From Leifsonia shinshuensis (GTDB lineage Bacteria > Actinomycetota > Actinomycetes > Actinomycetales > Microbacteriaceae): DNA of 64,000 nucleotides. The notes under the pieces were generated by a model. It was not told where the DNA came from. It saw only the letters and a program-made list of their open reading frames with translations, and did no database searches. The translations under genes were made by a program, and so were the position numbers. Position 1 is the stretch's first letter; every line of letters starts with the position of its first letter. Where the stretch lies: the NCBI RefSeq assembly GCF_013410375.1, contig NZ_JACCFL010000001.1, forward strand, positions 2,728,001 to 2,792,000, read 5' to 3'. Shown here piece by piece: positions 45,797 through 57,272 of this stretch.

Positions 45797-46669
45797 TCAG
45801 ACCGGGACGGCCGTGGTCCGCATGGTGAGCGCCGCCGCCTCCTGGTCGTAGTCGAGCTCCACGCGGATCGCCGCGACCTCCGCGAGCGAGTGCAGGTGGG
45901 TGCCTCCGCACGGGATCTCGACCACGCCGTCCGGGAGTCCCGCGCGCCAGCGCCTGCGCTCCCCCAGCCCGTCACCGTCGCGCTCGATCGAGATGGCGAC
46001 GTCCGCGCCGGCGGCGACCCACCCGGCCAGCAGGGCGTTCGCGGCCGCCGTCACCGCGGCGAGCGCCTCCGGCAGCTCTGCGGCGGCGAAGCCCTTCTTC
46101 CGCAGGCTCTTGCCGATGCGGTACTCGTCGACCGAGCCGTCCGGGAGGATGCGCGAGGAGGCGATGGCGAGCTGGTCGAACGCGGGCTGCCCGCGGCCGT
46201 CGAGCGGGACGTCCTTCGTCCAGAGGCCCGCGAGCGCCTCGTCCAGGGCCAGGGAGGCCAGGTGGCACGCGGTGTGGCCGGCGGAGAGGGCGCGCCGGGT
46301 CTCCCCGTCGACCGTCACCTCGACGGTGGCGCCGGTGTCGATGCCGGTCGCGTCGTCCACCAGGTGGCAGACCAGGAAGGACCAGCCGTCGGTCCCGGTG
46401 CGGACCGGGGCGTCTCCGACGTGGAGCGCCGCCCCGTCGGTCGCCCCGACCACCGCCCCGACCACGGGCACGCTGCGGCCGTCGGCGGTCAGCGTGCCGG
46501 TGTCGGCGGGCTGGTCGGGCCAGACCGGGTCGACCGGGTGGAAGGCGGTGCGGTCGAGGATCACCGCGCTGCGGCCGTCGGCGAGGGGCTCGACGTGCAG
46601 GACGGTTCCGGTGGAGGCGAGGTCGCCGTCGGGGTAGGTGACGAGGGTGTCGCCGGCGGGGAGGGTCAT
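45797..46669 (-). CDS. AlaX-type alanyl-tRNA editing protein
   Basis: 290 residues. Zinc-site pair HTACH at 132-136 and CGGTH near 254-258, the order found in AlaRS editing domains and free AlaX proteins, which hydrolyse mischarged Ser- or Gly-tRNA(Ala). The N-terminal 100 residues form the beta-barrel. ATG follows TACGCT (46676-46681, minus) by six bases. A 7-bp inverted repeat (46672-46678 with 46685-46691) encloses this box and may be an operator or end the preceding transporter transcript. Confidence 0.88.
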   Translation of the reverse strand: MTLPAGDTLVTYPDGDLASTGTVLHVEPLADGRSAVILDRTAFHPVDPVWPDQPADTGTLTADGRSVPVVGAVVGATDGAALHVGDAPVRTGTDGWSFLVCHLVDDATGIDTGATVEVTVDGETRRALSAGHTACHLASLALDEALAGLWTKDVPLDGRGQPAFDQLAIASSRILPDGSVDEYRIGKSLRKKGFAAAELPEALAAVTAAANALLAGWVAAGADVAISIERDGDGLGERRRWRAGLPDGVVEIPCGGTHLHSLAEVAAIRVELDYDQEAAALTMRTTAVPV

Positions 46670-46727
46670 CCCTCCAGCGTAGGGGCTGGAGCGACGGCCC
46701 TCCCGGCGCGGCTGCGCGGCTGCGCGA

Positions 46728-48443
46728 CTACTTCGTGAGCGAGTCGACGTACGCCGAGTGCGCGTCCATCCACTTCTCCACGATGCCGTCGTACTGGCTG
46801 GAGTCGGCCTTTCCGTTGTACAGCGCGTTCTCCAGCGAGTAGAGCAGGTCCGACTTCATGTGGAACCTCTTCACCCATTTCGCGATCTGCGGGAACTTCT
46901 GCGGGAAGTCCGTGCTGGCGATCGAGTGGATGGACTCCGCAGCGCCCAGGGTGTTCTTCGGGTCCGTGAGGTCCTTCAGGTCCCACTGGTCGTACGCCCA
47001 GTGCGGCCGCCAGAGGGTCACGGCGATGTTGTCGTGCTTCTTCATCGCGCTGGACAGCTCGGCGAGCATCGCCGGCGTGGAGGAGGTGACGTAGTCCAGC
47101 TTCCCGAGCCCGTACTCCGGGATGATCTTCTTCTGGGTCGCCTCGGTGAGCCCGGCGCCCGGCTCGATGCCGACCAGCCTGTTGCCGAAGTCGGAGGCGT
47201 GCGAGGCGAGCTGGTCGAGCGAGTCGATCGGGGCGTCCTTGTTGACCGCGATGGTCAGCTTGGCCTCGTCGTTCCAGGCGCCGAGGTCGGTGAGGTGCGC
47301 GCCGTAGGTCTTCATGTACTGCGCGTGCGTGGTCGGCAGCCAGCCGTCGAAGGCGATGTCGTAGTCGCCGGTGCTGAGGCCGGCGAAGGCCGGTCCGGCG
47401 TCGGCGTACGCGAAGTCGACCCGGTAGCCCTCGCGCTCCAGCACGTGCTTCCACAGGTAGGACGCCGCCTCGCCCTCCGGCCAGCCGTTGAACACGGCGA
47501 CCTTCACGGTGCCCTTGTCGCCGCCCGCGGTGGAGGCCGCGGTCACGGCCGTGCCGCCGATCACGACGAGCAGAGCCGCGCCGAGGACCGCGAGGGCGCG
47601 CTTGGGCATCCGCAGCCGGGCCTTCCCGACCGCGGCGGTGAGCCGGTCGAGCACGATCGCCAGGATGACGACGGCGATGCCCGCCTCGAAGCCGAGGCCG
47701 ACGTCCACCCGGCTGAGCGCCTGGACGATGTCGCGGCCGAGCCCGCCGCCGCCGACCATGCCGGCGATGACGACCATCGAGAGCGACAGCATGATGACCT
47801 GGTTGACGCCGGCGAGGATCGACGGCATCGCCAGCGGCAGCTGGATCTGGCGCAGGATGCGGCGCGGCGGCGAGCCGAACGCACGCCCGGCCTCCACCAG
47901 CTCGCTGTCGACGCCGCGGATGCCGAGCTCGGTGAGCCGCACCCCGGGCGCCATCGCGAACACGATCGTCGCGACCATGCCCGGCACGACGCCCACGCGG
48001 AACAGGATGAGCGCCGGGATCAGGTACACGAACGCCGGCATCGTCTGCATGAAGTCGAGCACCGGGCGGATGATCGCCGACGCCGTCCGGGACCGCGCCG
48101 CGAGGATGCCGAGCGGCACGCTCAGCGCGATCGCGATGGCCGAGGAGACCAGCACGAGCGCCAGGGTGTCCATCGCGTTCGGCCACTGGCCGATGCCCGC
48201 GATCAGCAGGAGGCCGAGGACGGTCCCGGCGCCGAACACCCAGCCGCGCAGCCACACAGCGAGGATCGCGACGATGAGGATGACACCCCAGAACGGCGGC
48301 GTCTGCAGCACCCAGTCGACGCCGTCGTACATCCCCGTGAAGACGATGCGGATGACGTCGAACAGGCCGCCGAACGTGGTCGTGACGAAGTCGACGACCG
48401 CGGTCGCCCACTGGCCGAGCGGGATCAGATGGGCGGTGTTCAC
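46728..48443 (-). CDS. opuAB: Glycine betaine ABC transporter permease fused to its binding protein
   Basis: 571 residues: about seven membrane helices (1-300) with the permease coupling motif [20 protein letters not shown], then an OpuAC-type binding domain from about 310. The binding domain carries the Trp residues that cage quaternary amines ([36 protein letters not shown]). Such fusions import glycine betaine or proline betaine under osmotic stress. ATG overlaps the ATPase gene stop by four bases. Confidence 0.95.
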   Translation of the reverse strand: MNTAHLIPLGQWATAVVDFVTTTFGGLFDVIRIVFTGMYDGVDWVLQTPPFWGVILIVAILAVWLRGWVFGAGTVLGLLLIAGIGQWPNAMDTLALVLVSSAIAIALSVPLGILAARSRTASAIIRPVLDFMQTMPAFVYLIPALILFRVGVVPGMVATIVFAMAPGVRLTELGIRGVDSELVEAGRAFGSPPRRILRQIQLPLAMPSILAGVNQVIMLSLSMVVIAGMVGGGGLGRDIVQALSRVDVGLGFEAGIAVVILAIVLDRLTAAVGKARLRMPKRALAVLGAALLVVIGGTAVTAASTAGGDKGTVKVAVFNGWPEGEAASYLWKHVLEREGYRVDFAYADAGPAFAGLSTGDYDIAFDGWLPTTHAQYMKTYGAHLTDLGAWNDEAKLTIAVNKDAPIDSLDQLASHASDFGNRLVGIEPGAGLTEATQKKIIPEYGLGKLDYVTSSTPAMLAELSSAMKKHDNIAVTLWRPHWAYDQWDLKDLTDPKNTLGAAESIHSIASTDFPQKFPQIAKWVKRFHMKSDLLYSLENALYNGKADSSQYDGIVEKWMDAHSAYVDSLTK

Positions 48444-49759
48444 GCGACCACCTCCGCCTCGTCAGCGACGAGCGGGACGGCGTCGTCTCCGGCGGACTCC
48501 CGCAGGGCCAGCGTCATCGCGTCCACCGGAACGGTCGCGGGCGGCTCGACGACGACGGGGATCTCGGTGGTGTCGCTGGACACGTTGCCGAGCGCCGCGA
48601 GCAGGGTTACCCGCGGGATCACCCCGAGCAGGCGGTGCTGGTCGTCCACCACCGCGAGCGGGAGGGCGCTGCCGACGGCGGGCTCCACCAGCTCGCTGAG
48701 CACCTCGTCGCGGGACACCGTGGCGATGTCCGAGTCGATGGCCTCGGACAGGTCGCCCTGACCGTCCCGCACCTGGCGCATGACCTCGCGGTCGCGCACG
48801 GCGCCCAGTAGCCGGCGGCCCTGGCCGACGACGAAGGCGGCGGAGGTCTGCAGGTCGCGCATGGTCCGCATCGCCGCGCGGGGGCCGCCCGCGACGGTGA
48901 CCAGCGCACGCGCCGGCTCCATGACGCTCGCGGCGGTCAGCACGCGGGCGCGGTCGACGTCCTGCACGAAACTGGCGACGTAGTCGTTCGCAGGGTCGGT
49001 GAGGATCTCCTCCGGCGTCCCGGTCTGGACGATCCGGCCGTCGCGCATCACGGCGATCCGGTCGCCGAGGAACATCGCCTCGTTGAGGTCGTGCGTGATG
49101 AACACGATGGTCTTGCCGAGCGTGCTCTGCAGTTCGAGCAGCTGCTCCTGCATCTCGCGGCGGATCAGCGGGTCGAGGGCTGAGAACGCCTCGTCCATCA
49201 GCAGCACGTCGGTGTCGGCGGCCAGCGCCCGGCCGAGGCCGACCCGCTGCTGCATCCCGCCGGAGAGCTCGCCGGGGAGTTTGTCGCCCCAGCCGCCGAG
49301 GCCGACCAGCTCCAGCACTTCGGCCGCGCGCTCGCGGCGCGCCGCGGCCGGCGTCCCCTGCACCTCGAGGCCGTAGGCGATGTTGTCGAGGACGGTCCGG
49401 TGCGGCAGCAGGGCGAAGTGCTGGAACACCATCGAGATGTGCTGCTGCCGGACGGCGCGGAGCTTCGCCCCCGCCAGGCCCGTGATCGTGGTGCCCATGA
49501 CGTCCACCTCGCCGGCGGTGGGCTCCAGCAGCCCGTTCAGCAGGCGGATCAGCGTGGACTTGCCCGATCCGGACAGTCCCATCACGACGAAGATCTCGCC
49601 ACGGCGGACGGTGAGGCCGGCGTCGATGACGGCGGCCGTCCCCAGGCCGGTGACCTCGTCACGGTCGGCGCCCTGCCGGAGCCGTCGCACGGCCTCCTGG
49701 GGTTTGCGTCCGAAGACCTTGAAGATGTTCCTCGCCTCGACGGCGATCGTGTCGCTCAA
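48440..49759 (-). CDS. opuAA: Glycine betaine ABC transporter ATPase with CBS domains
   Basis: 439 residues. ABC domain with Walker [26 protein letters not shown] and Walker [13 protein letters not shown], followed from about 290 by paired CBS domains, which in OpuA sense ionic strength. TTG start at 49759 preceded by GGGAGAG; an upstream in-frame ATG would lack a ribosome-binding site. Operon with the permease/binding fusion. Confidence 0.95.
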   Translation of the reverse strand: MSDTIAVEARNIFKVFGRKPQEAVRRLRQGADRDEVTGLGTAAVIDAGLTVRRGEIFVVMGLSGSGKSTLIRLLNGLLEPTAGEVDVMGTTITGLAGAKLRAVRQQHISMVFQHFALLPHRTVLDNIAYGLEVQGTPAAARRERAAEVLELVGLGGWGDKLPGELSGGMQQRVGLGRALAADTDVLLMDEAFSALDPLIRREMQEQLLELQSTLGKTIVFITHDLNEAMFLGDRIAVMRDGRIVQTGTPEEILTDPANDYVASFVQDVDRARVLTAASVMEPARALVTVAGGPRAAMRTMRDLQTSAAFVVGQGRRLLGAVRDREVMRQVRDGQGDLSEAIDSDIATVSRDEVLSELVEPAVGSALPLAVVDDQHRLLGVIPRVTLLAALGNVSSDTTEIPVVVEPPATVPVDAMTLALRESAGDDAVPLVADEAEVVA

Positions 49760-50126
49760 CGTGTCTCTCCCGCGGCGCACGCTCGCGCCAGGCGACGCAC
49801 GCACAGTGGTAGCGCCCGGGTCGGCGGCATGCGGCGACGGCAGGACGACTCCAGCGCGGACCGTCCGCGCGAATCACCGCCGCTGGCGCGACCATCGGGG
49901 TGCGCCCACGCCAGCCGATCGTACGATCGGGGCGGGGCCACCTGTGCGGCCGCACGGCCCTGATCGCGGGCTGGTTCACCTCCGGCGCACGAACCTTTCG
50001 GCGCGCCGGGGCGCCTTCGACGCTATCAGGGTCTTCGCAGCGATCGCCAATCGAGAGCGGGTGAAAACGCGTCAGCGAGCCGGCCGCACCTATCGCGGAT
50101 CCCGGGTTTTCCGGCAGAGTGTGCGC
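49760..50126. other. Divergent intergenic region, opuA to Dyp peroxidase
   Basis: 367 bases without a supported gene. It must hold the opuA promoter and that of the peroxidase gene. A 16-bp perfect palindrome is at 49915-49930. Minus-strand GATAGC at about 50020-50025 could be an opuA -10. Nothing else recognised. Confidence 0.7.
49915..49930. promoter_or_regulatory. Perfect 16-bp palindrome, candidate operator
   Basis: CCGATCGTACGATCGG, about 155 bases upstream of the opuAA start and 200 upstream of the peroxidase gene. The centre contains TACGAT on both strands, resembling a -10 box. A dimeric regulator site is possible; no regulator gene is adjacent. Confidence 0.35.
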
Positions 50127-51095
50127 ATGGCGAACAGCACTGGCGACCACCCCTGGCACCGCGTCCCGATCGAGCCGCAGAGCGTCGACGCGCCGCTCTC
50201 GCAGGCGGCCGTGTTCCTCGTCGTGACCGTCGCGGACTCCCCCGACGCCGCCGCGACGGCGCGGGAGGTCGTGTCGGGCATCTCCGACCTCGTCAAGACC
50301 GTCGGCTTCCGCGACCTGGGCGCCCACCTGTCCTGCAACATCGGCGTGGGGGCGGGCTTCTGGAGCCGGCTGACCGACGCGGCGCCGCCGACGGAGCTGC
50401 ACCCGTTCCGGGAGGTCCGCGGCGCCGTCCACACCGCCGTCTCCACCCCGGGCGACCTGCTGTTCCACATCCGGGCGGAGCGCGGGGACTTCTGCTTCGA
50501 GTTCGAGCGGCAGCTGCTCGATGCGCTCGGCAACGCGGTGACCGTCGTGGACGAGGTGGTCGGGTTCCGCTACTTCGACGCCCGCGACCTGCTCGGCTTC
50601 GTCGACGGCACCGCCAACCCGACCGGAAGCGACATGGCGGCCGCCGCGATCGTGGGCGACGAGGACCCGGCGCACGCCGGCGGCAGCTACGTCGTCGTCC
50701 AGAAGTACCTGCACGACCTCGCCTCCTGGAACCGGCTGCCGGTGTCGTCGCAGGAGGACGTGATCGGGCGTACGAAGGTCGAGAACATCGAGCTCGCCGA
50801 CGTGGAGCACGGGCAGAAGGCGCACAAGACGCTCAACACGATCACCGACGAGAACGGCGTGGAGCACGACATCCTGCGCGACAACATGCCGTTCGGCCGG
50901 CCGGGCCACGGGGAGTTCGGCACCTACTTCATCGGCTACTCGCGCGAGCTGTGGGTGATCGAGCGCATGCTGGAGCGCATGTTCGTCGGCGACCCTCCCG
51001 GCAGCCACGACCGCATCCTCGACTTCTCGACGGCCGTCACCGGGACGACGTTCTTCGTGCCGACCCGCGGCTTCCTGGAGTCCCTCGGCGACTGA
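50127..51095 (+). CDS. Dyp-type heme peroxidase
   Basis: 322 residues. Distal-pocket motif GFVDGTANP with catalytic Asp160; proximal heme ligand His233 in KAHKTLN; late DNMPFGRPGHGEFGTYFIGYSR. No Tat signal peptide, so a cytoplasmic YfeX-like class. Oxidises dyes and porphyrinogens with H2O2. Its final 160 bases overlap the convergent EamA gene. Confidence 0.94.
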   Translation: MANSTGDHPWHRVPIEPQSVDAPLSQAAVFLVVTVADSPDAAATAREVVSGISDLVKTVGFRDLGAHLSCNIGVGAGFWSRLTDAAPPTELHPFREVRGAVHTAVSTPGDLLFHIRAERGDFCFEFERQLLDALGNAVTVVDEVVGFRYFDARDLLGFVDGTANPTGSDMAAAAIVGDEDPAHAGGSYVVVQKYLHDLASWNRLPVSSQEDVIGRTKVENIELADVEHGQKAHKTLNTITDENGVEHDILRDNMPFGRPGHGEFGTYFIGYSRELWVIERMLERMFVGDPPGSHDRILDFSTAVTGTTFFVPTRGFLESLGD

Positions 51096-51964
51096 CCCGG
51101 ACCAGCGGGGCCGCCGGCCTTCGCGAGCTGCCCGACGCCGATCCCGGCCAGCACGATCGCGACCCCCAGCAGTTGCCGCCCGGTGAGAGCCTCGCCTGCG
51201 AGGAGCGCGCCGAGGGCGACGCCCGTGATCGGATTGAGCAGCCCGACCAGGCCGGCGACCGCCGGGCCGAGTCGCCGGATGCCGGCGAACCAGGCAAGGA
51301 AGGCGACGGCCGTCGCGACCAGCGACACGTAGGCGAAGCCGGCGACCGCCGGGCCGTCGAGCGCGGGAGGCGCCCCCTCGAACACGACGGCGAACGGCAC
51401 GACCAGGAGACCGCCGGCCACCAGCTGCCAGGCGGTCTGGGACAGCACGTCGACGTCGTTCCAGCGCGCGGCGAGCACGTAGCCCGCGGCGGAGAGCAGC
51501 AGGGCGGCGACCGCCGCCACGACGCCGAGCGGGGCCACCGGGGCGGCGCCGCCCAGCAGCATGACGGCGACGCCCACGACGCCGGCCAGCGCGCCGGCCA
51601 GGGAGAGCAGCCGTGGCCGCTGGCCCAGCAGCATCCAGCCGAAACCCATCATGGCGAGCGGCGACAGAGCCATGACGGTCGACGCGATCGAGGACGGCAG
51701 GAGCTTCGCCACCGCGTAGACCAGCACGAAGAAGCCGCCGGCGTTGAGCACGCCGAGCAGGGGCGAACGCCACCACCACGCCCCTCGCGGCAGCCTCCGG
51801 ACCACCGCCAGCAGCAGCAGGCCGGCGGGCAGCGCGCGCAGCACCGCTCCCCAGAGCGGCGCGTCCGGGAGCACCGCACGGGTGACGACGTAGGTCGAGC
51901 CCCAGGCGATCGGCGCGATGGCGGTGATCAGGATCCAGCGAAATCTAGCTTCCACGGAAGACAT
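50936..51964 (-). CDS. EamA/DMT-family exporter
   Basis: 342 residues with ten predicted helices in two EamA repeats (for example WGSTYVVTRAVLP in the first, LNPITGVALGALLAGE in the second). The last helix ends near residue 285; a 55-60 residue hydrophilic tail follows, largely encoded antisense to the peroxidase gene. ATG at 51964; the first operator copy lies within codons 2-6. Divergent MarR gene next door is the likely regulator. Substrate unknown. Confidence 0.9.
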   Translation of the reverse strand: MSSVEARFRWILITAIAPIAWGSTYVVTRAVLPDAPLWGAVLRALPAGLLLLAVVRRLPRGAWWWRSPLLGVLNAGGFFVLVYAVAKLLPSSIASTVMALSPLAMMGFGWMLLGQRPRLLSLAGALAGVVGVAVMLLGGAAPVAPLGVVAAVAALLLSAAGYVLAARWNDVDVLSQTAWQLVAGGLLVVPFAVVFEGAPPALDGPAVAGFAYVSLVATAVAFLAWFAGIRRLGPAVAGLVGLLNPITGVALGALLAGEALTGRQLLGVAIVLAGIGVGQLAKAGGPAGPGQSPRDSRKPRVGTKNVVPVTAVEKSRMRSWLPGGSPTNMRSSMRSITHSSRE

Positions 51965-51987
51965 AATAGCTTCCCCGGAAGGTATTA
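51946..51987. promoter_or_regulatory. Two tandem palindromic operators between eamA and marR
   Basis: Two adjacent 21-bp repeats (51946-51966 and 51967-51987) of consensus TAGCTTCC(A/C)CGGAAG. Each contains the inverted repeat CTTCC-NN-GGAAG, at 51949-51960 and 51970-51981. Centres are 21 bp apart, two helical turns, so two dimers could bind the same DNA face. The right copy overlaps the marR -10 TATTAT (51983-51988), the left copy the eamA start. Confidence 0.75.
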
Positions 51988-51994
51988 TGGAGCG

Positions 51995-52492
51995 GTGACC
52001 GAACCTCACGACCACGTCGCGCGCATCCAGGAGGCCTGGCGCCGGGAGCGTCCCGACCTCGACCCGTCCCCGATGGGCGTCATCGGCCGGCTGCACCTGG
52101 TCGCCGGGAGGCTGACCGACGAGCTCGTGGCGGTCTATGGGCAGCACGCCCTCGGCGAGGGCGACTTCGACGCCCTCGCCGCCCTGCGGCGGGCGGGCGC
52201 GCCCTACGAGCGGACTCCAGGCGAGCTCGCCCAGCACACGATGGTCACCACCGGCGGGATGAGCAAGCGCATCGACCGGCTCGAGGCCGCCGGCCTCGTC
52301 TCGCGACGCGCGTCCACCACCGACCGCCGGGGACGCGTGGTCGCCCTCACGCCGGCGGGCCTGGAGCGGATCGACGCGGCGATCGCCGACCACCTGGCCA
52401 ACGAGCGCCGCCTGGTCGGCGAGCTCTCCCCCGCGGACGCGAAGGAGCTGGAGCGCATCCTCACCGACTGGCTGGCGCGGCTCGGCGGCTGA
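51995..52492 (+). CDS. MarR-family transcriptional regulator
   Basis: 165 residues. Winged helix-turn-helix: GDFDALAALRRAGAPYERTP, LAQHTMVTTGGMSKRIDRLE (recognition helix) and the wing TDRRGRVVALTPAG. GTG start, six bases after TATTAT, without a ribosome-binding site. It should repress itself and the divergent EamA exporter through the tandem palindromes, the usual arrangement for drug or metabolite responsive MarR proteins. Confidence 0.92.
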   Translation: MTEPHDHVARIQEAWRRERPDLDPSPMGVIGRLHLVAGRLTDELVAVYGQHALGEGDFDALAALRRAGAPYERTPGELAQHTMVTTGGMSKRIDRLEAAGLVSRRASTTDRRGRVVALTPAGLERIDAAIADHLANERRLVGELSPADAKELERILTDWLARLGG

Positions 52493-52610
52493 CGCGGCTG
52501 AGGCGGTTCCGCGGCCGGCCGGGTGTGTGACGCCGGATGACGCGCTCGGGGCGCAACAGGTCGTCATCTTCTTGGCGGCCGGTGGCGGCGGCGAGGTACA
52601 AAAGGCCATC

Positions 52611-52892
52611 ATGTCGCGCATCTTCACGAGCAAGTTCAACCCGGGCCGCGCCCGCTGGGAGCTGGTGGTCAGTCCGCGCGGCGACGTCTACGCGTTCCCC
52701 CTCACGCTGCCGATCGCGCAGCGCCAGGTGCTCGGCGGCCACAAGCGCTACCTGGTCGGCAAGGTGCGCAAGCAGCAGGAGACCTGGACGGCCGCCGGTC
52801 CGTCCGGGCTGGTCTACGGCACCACCTTCCCGACCCTGCCGTCGGCGCTGGAGGCCATCGCCGACGAGGTCGACCTCGCGCCGGTCCCCTGA
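52611..52892 (+). CDS. Small basic protein of unknown function
   Basis: 93 residues, starting MSRIFTSKFNPGRARWELVV. Net positive, no membrane helix. The middle (KRYLVGKVRKQQETW) and C-terminal helix (SALEAIADEVDL) look structured. Not assigned to a family. A TACAAA eight bases before the ATG may be its -10. Confidence 0.65.
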   Translation: MSRIFTSKFNPGRARWELVVSPRGDVYAFPLTLPIAQRQVLGGHKRYLVGKVRKQQETWTAAGPSGLVYGTTFPTLPSALEAIADEVDLAPVP

Positions 52893-52923
52893 ACTGCGCC
52901 GCCGCCCGACGAGCGGGCCCGCG

Positions 52924-52969
52924 CTCAGGCGGACTTCGCTCAGGCGGACTTCGCTCAGGCGGACTTCGC

Positions 52970-52980
<11 letters not shown>
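52924..52980. repeat. 15-bp tandem repeat at the end of sufU
   Basis: CTCAGGCGGACTTCG occurs at 52924, 52939 and 52954, with a partial fourth copy at 52969. On the minus strand each unit reads AAG TCC GCC TGA GCG, that is Lys-Ser-Ala-stop, duplicating the last codons and stop of sufU. Three extra in-frame stops follow the real one. Confidence 0.9.
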
Positions 52981-55037
<2,057 letters not shown>

Positions 55038-55212
55038 CGATCGGGCGCTGACGCACGCTGCGGCCGCTGGGCCGCTGGCGCGGCCCGCAAGGGAGCCGCG
55101 CCCCCTCCCCCACGGACGGACACGCCGCGTGGGGGTGGACGAGTGAGTCTGCTCAGCCCGTCGAGGTGTTAGCCTGTCCAGGCGCATCGGGGGCGCTTCT
55201 CGTGGGGGGAAC

Positions 55213-55347
55213 ATGAATCGTCGTCATGCGGTGCTGGTCGCCGTCCTGCTGTCCGTCGTCGCGGCGGCGCTCTTCGGATTCGGCTCCGTCGCGGTGCTCG
55301 ACTCGCTGTCGGGCACGCAACATCCCGCGCTGCAGCGGACGCGGTAG
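55213..55347 (+). CDS. Very small membrane or exported peptide
   Basis: 44 residues: MNRRHAVLVAVLLSVVAAAL, one hydrophobic helix, then a short polar tail ending QRTR. A TAGCCT at about 55165-55180 and GGGGGG just before the ATG support expression. It could be a signal peptide-bearing micro-protein. Function unknown. Confidence 0.5.
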   Translation: MNRRHAVLVAVLLSVVAAALFGFGSVAVLDSLSGTQHPALQRTR

Positions 55348-55379
55348 CGTCGCCCGTCGCGCGTATCCGGCCGCAGCGC

Positions 55380-55853
55380 CTATTCGACCGCCGCGCGGGC
55401 CAGGTCGCGCAGCTCGACCAGTCGTCCCGCCGCGCCACCGTGCCCGCCGCGGACGGCGATGTGCTGCCGCGCGGGCGGGGTGAAGGCGGCGTCCAGCGCG
55501 TAGGTCACCATCAGCAGATAGAACCGCAGCAGCCGCGACGCGTCCGCGCGGAGAGCCTCCTGCTCCGGCGCGCACGTCATCCCGTCGAGCCAGCGGGAGA
55601 GCTGGGTGAAGGCGATCCGCAGGCGGAGCCCCTGGCGCGCCTCCGCGGCACCGAGGCGCCGGTCGGTCGGCCGCACGCCGACCGGGTGGCCGGGCTCCCC
55701 CGCCACCGCGCAGCGTTCGAGGAGGCTCTCGGCCGCGGACAGGTGCGAGACGGCCTCCTCCAGCACCGCCAGCAGGGTGAGGGCGCTCAGGCCGTCCTCC
55801 GCGATCGCGGCGGGGTCCGGGCCGGCGCCGCGCGTGCGGGCGAACCATCCCAT
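55380..55853 (-). CDS. Helical protein of unknown function
   Basis: 157 residues, mostly helical (SALTLLAVLEEAVSHLSAAE, RIAFTQLSRWLDGM). Not a membrane protein by inspection. GGAGGGAGG precedes the ATG at 55853. A minus-strand TACAAT at about 55943-55948 may be the -10. No family recognised. Confidence 0.72.
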   Translation of the reverse strand: MGWFARTRGAGPDPAAIAEDGLSALTLLAVLEEAVSHLSAAESLLERCAVAGEPGHPVGVRPTDRRLGAAEARQGLRLRIAFTQLSRWLDGMTCAPEQEALRADASRLLRFYLLMVTYALDAAFTPPARQHIAVRGGHGGAAGRLVELRDLARAAVE

Positions 55854-56078
55854 CGGGCGCCTCCCTCCTGCCGGGGGTCCGGGGCGGGGCGGGCCGCGAT
55901 CGACCTCCCGCCGAGGGCGCGCCTCCGGCTGACGTGGCACCGATTGTACGCTCGCCTACCTCGGATGGCCGCGGTGTTCAACCGCCTTCCGCCGCCGCCC
56001 TGACCGGTCTACCGTCCGCTCCGGCAGTTCCAGCGACGCTCCCGCCCCGAGGCGGGGGAAAGTGGAGGAGGCACCGAG

Positions 56079-57008
56079 ATGACGGACCGAAAGCCCCCAG
56101 CGGACGAACCGACGGAGACCAGGACCTACGAGCCGGCCACCCGGGCGTACGACCCGGCCCCCGCCGAGCCGGTCCGCAGCGACCCGGCCTACGCCGACGG
56201 GACGGCCGCAGAGCCGGGCGCAGGCGCGCACCGGGCCGACCCCGAGCCCGCCGAGGCGTACCCGGCGGCACGTGCCGCCGAGGATCCGGTCGTCGGTCCG
56301 GTCGCCGACCCCGCCGCTCCGAGCCGGGTGGAAGACCGTTCCCTCGATGAGCAGCCGGTGGACGAGTACCCGCGCGCCGCCCGCTACCCGAGCGACAACC
56401 AGATCGAGACGGACGAGGTCCTGCGGGTCGACGGCAACCGCACGCTGCGCGAGAACGTGGTCGCCCGCGAGCGCAGCGAGTTCGGCGGCATGAAGTTCGG
56501 CGCCGCCTTCTTCGGCTGGCTGAGCGCGACCGGCATGGCGGTCCTGCTGACCGCCCTGGTGGCCGCGGCCGGCGCCGCGGTCGGGCTGGGCGCGACCGGC
56601 GGCGGCAACTCGGCGGCGAACGCCGCCAGCAAGAACGCGGCCACCATCGGGCTGGCGGGCGCGATCGCCCTCGTGGTCATCACGTTCGTGGCCTACTACT
56701 GCGGCGGCTACGTCGCCGGCCGGATGGCCCGCTTCGACGGCGCCAAGCAGGGCCTGGCGGTCTGGATCTGGGCGATCGTCATCGCGGTCGTGGTCGCGGT
56801 GCTGACCCTCATCCTCGGCGCCCAGTACAACATCCTGAGCAGCATCAACGGGTTCCCGCGCATCCCCCTCGACGAGGGCGCGGTGACTCTGACCGGCGTC
56901 ATCACCGCCGTCGCCGTGGCGATCGTGAGTCTCGCGGGCGCCGTCCTCGGCGGCGTCGCGGGGATGCACTACCACCGGCGGGTGGACCGGGTGGGGCTGG
57001 GGAACTGA
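56079..57008 (+). CDS. Membrane protein with long disordered N-terminus
   Basis: 309 residues. Residues 1-125 are Pro/Ala/Asp/Glu-rich with repeated tyrosines (TYEPATRAYDPAPAEP), probably disordered. Four membrane helices follow at about 147-168, 190-212, 224-245 and 268-292, with GGYVAGRMARF between the second and third. GGAGGAGG precedes the ATG. No assigned function. Confidence 0.8.
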   Translation: MTDRKPPADEPTETRTYEPATRAYDPAPAEPVRSDPAYADGTAAEPGAGAHRADPEPAEAYPAARAAEDPVVGPVADPAAPSRVEDRSLDEQPVDEYPRAARYPSDNQIETDEVLRVDGNRTLRENVVARERSEFGGMKFGAAFFGWLSATGMAVLLTALVAAAGAAVGLGATGGGNSAANAASKNAATIGLAGAIALVVITFVAYYCGGYVAGRMARFDGAKQGLAVWIWAIVIAVVVAVLTLILGAQYNILSSINGFPRIPLDEGAVTLTGVITAVAVAIVSLAGAVLGGVAGMHYHRRVDRVGLGN

Positions 57009-57029
57009 CCTCACCCCCTGCAACAGAGA

Positions 57030-57075
57030 GGTGCGGCCGGTCTCACCCCGTCCTGTGGATGAGATCGGCCGCACC
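57030..57075. terminator. GC-rich hairpin after the 56079 gene
   Basis: Arms 57030-57045 and 57060-57075 pair over 16 bp with a single G-T mismatch, 14-base loop. It follows the stop codon by 21 bases. No T-run, so termination is presumed from position. The rest of 57076-57272 shows nothing recognised apart from the start region of the next gene. Confidence 0.6.
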
Positions 57076-57272
57076 GTCACCCGCGTCATGGGGTGACCTT
57101 CGGCTGCGGAACCCCCGTACCGCTATCCCGGTCGAATGATTCTGCGCGTTCGGGGTTACCGGCGGGTGAACTGAAGCCTGGGACTACCCCCAAAAAGGGA
57201 GGTCCAGGCTGAGGATCCTCCGATGCTGGCACTCGGACCGGTAGTGTCGGGTGACCCGGATCGAGGAGCCCG

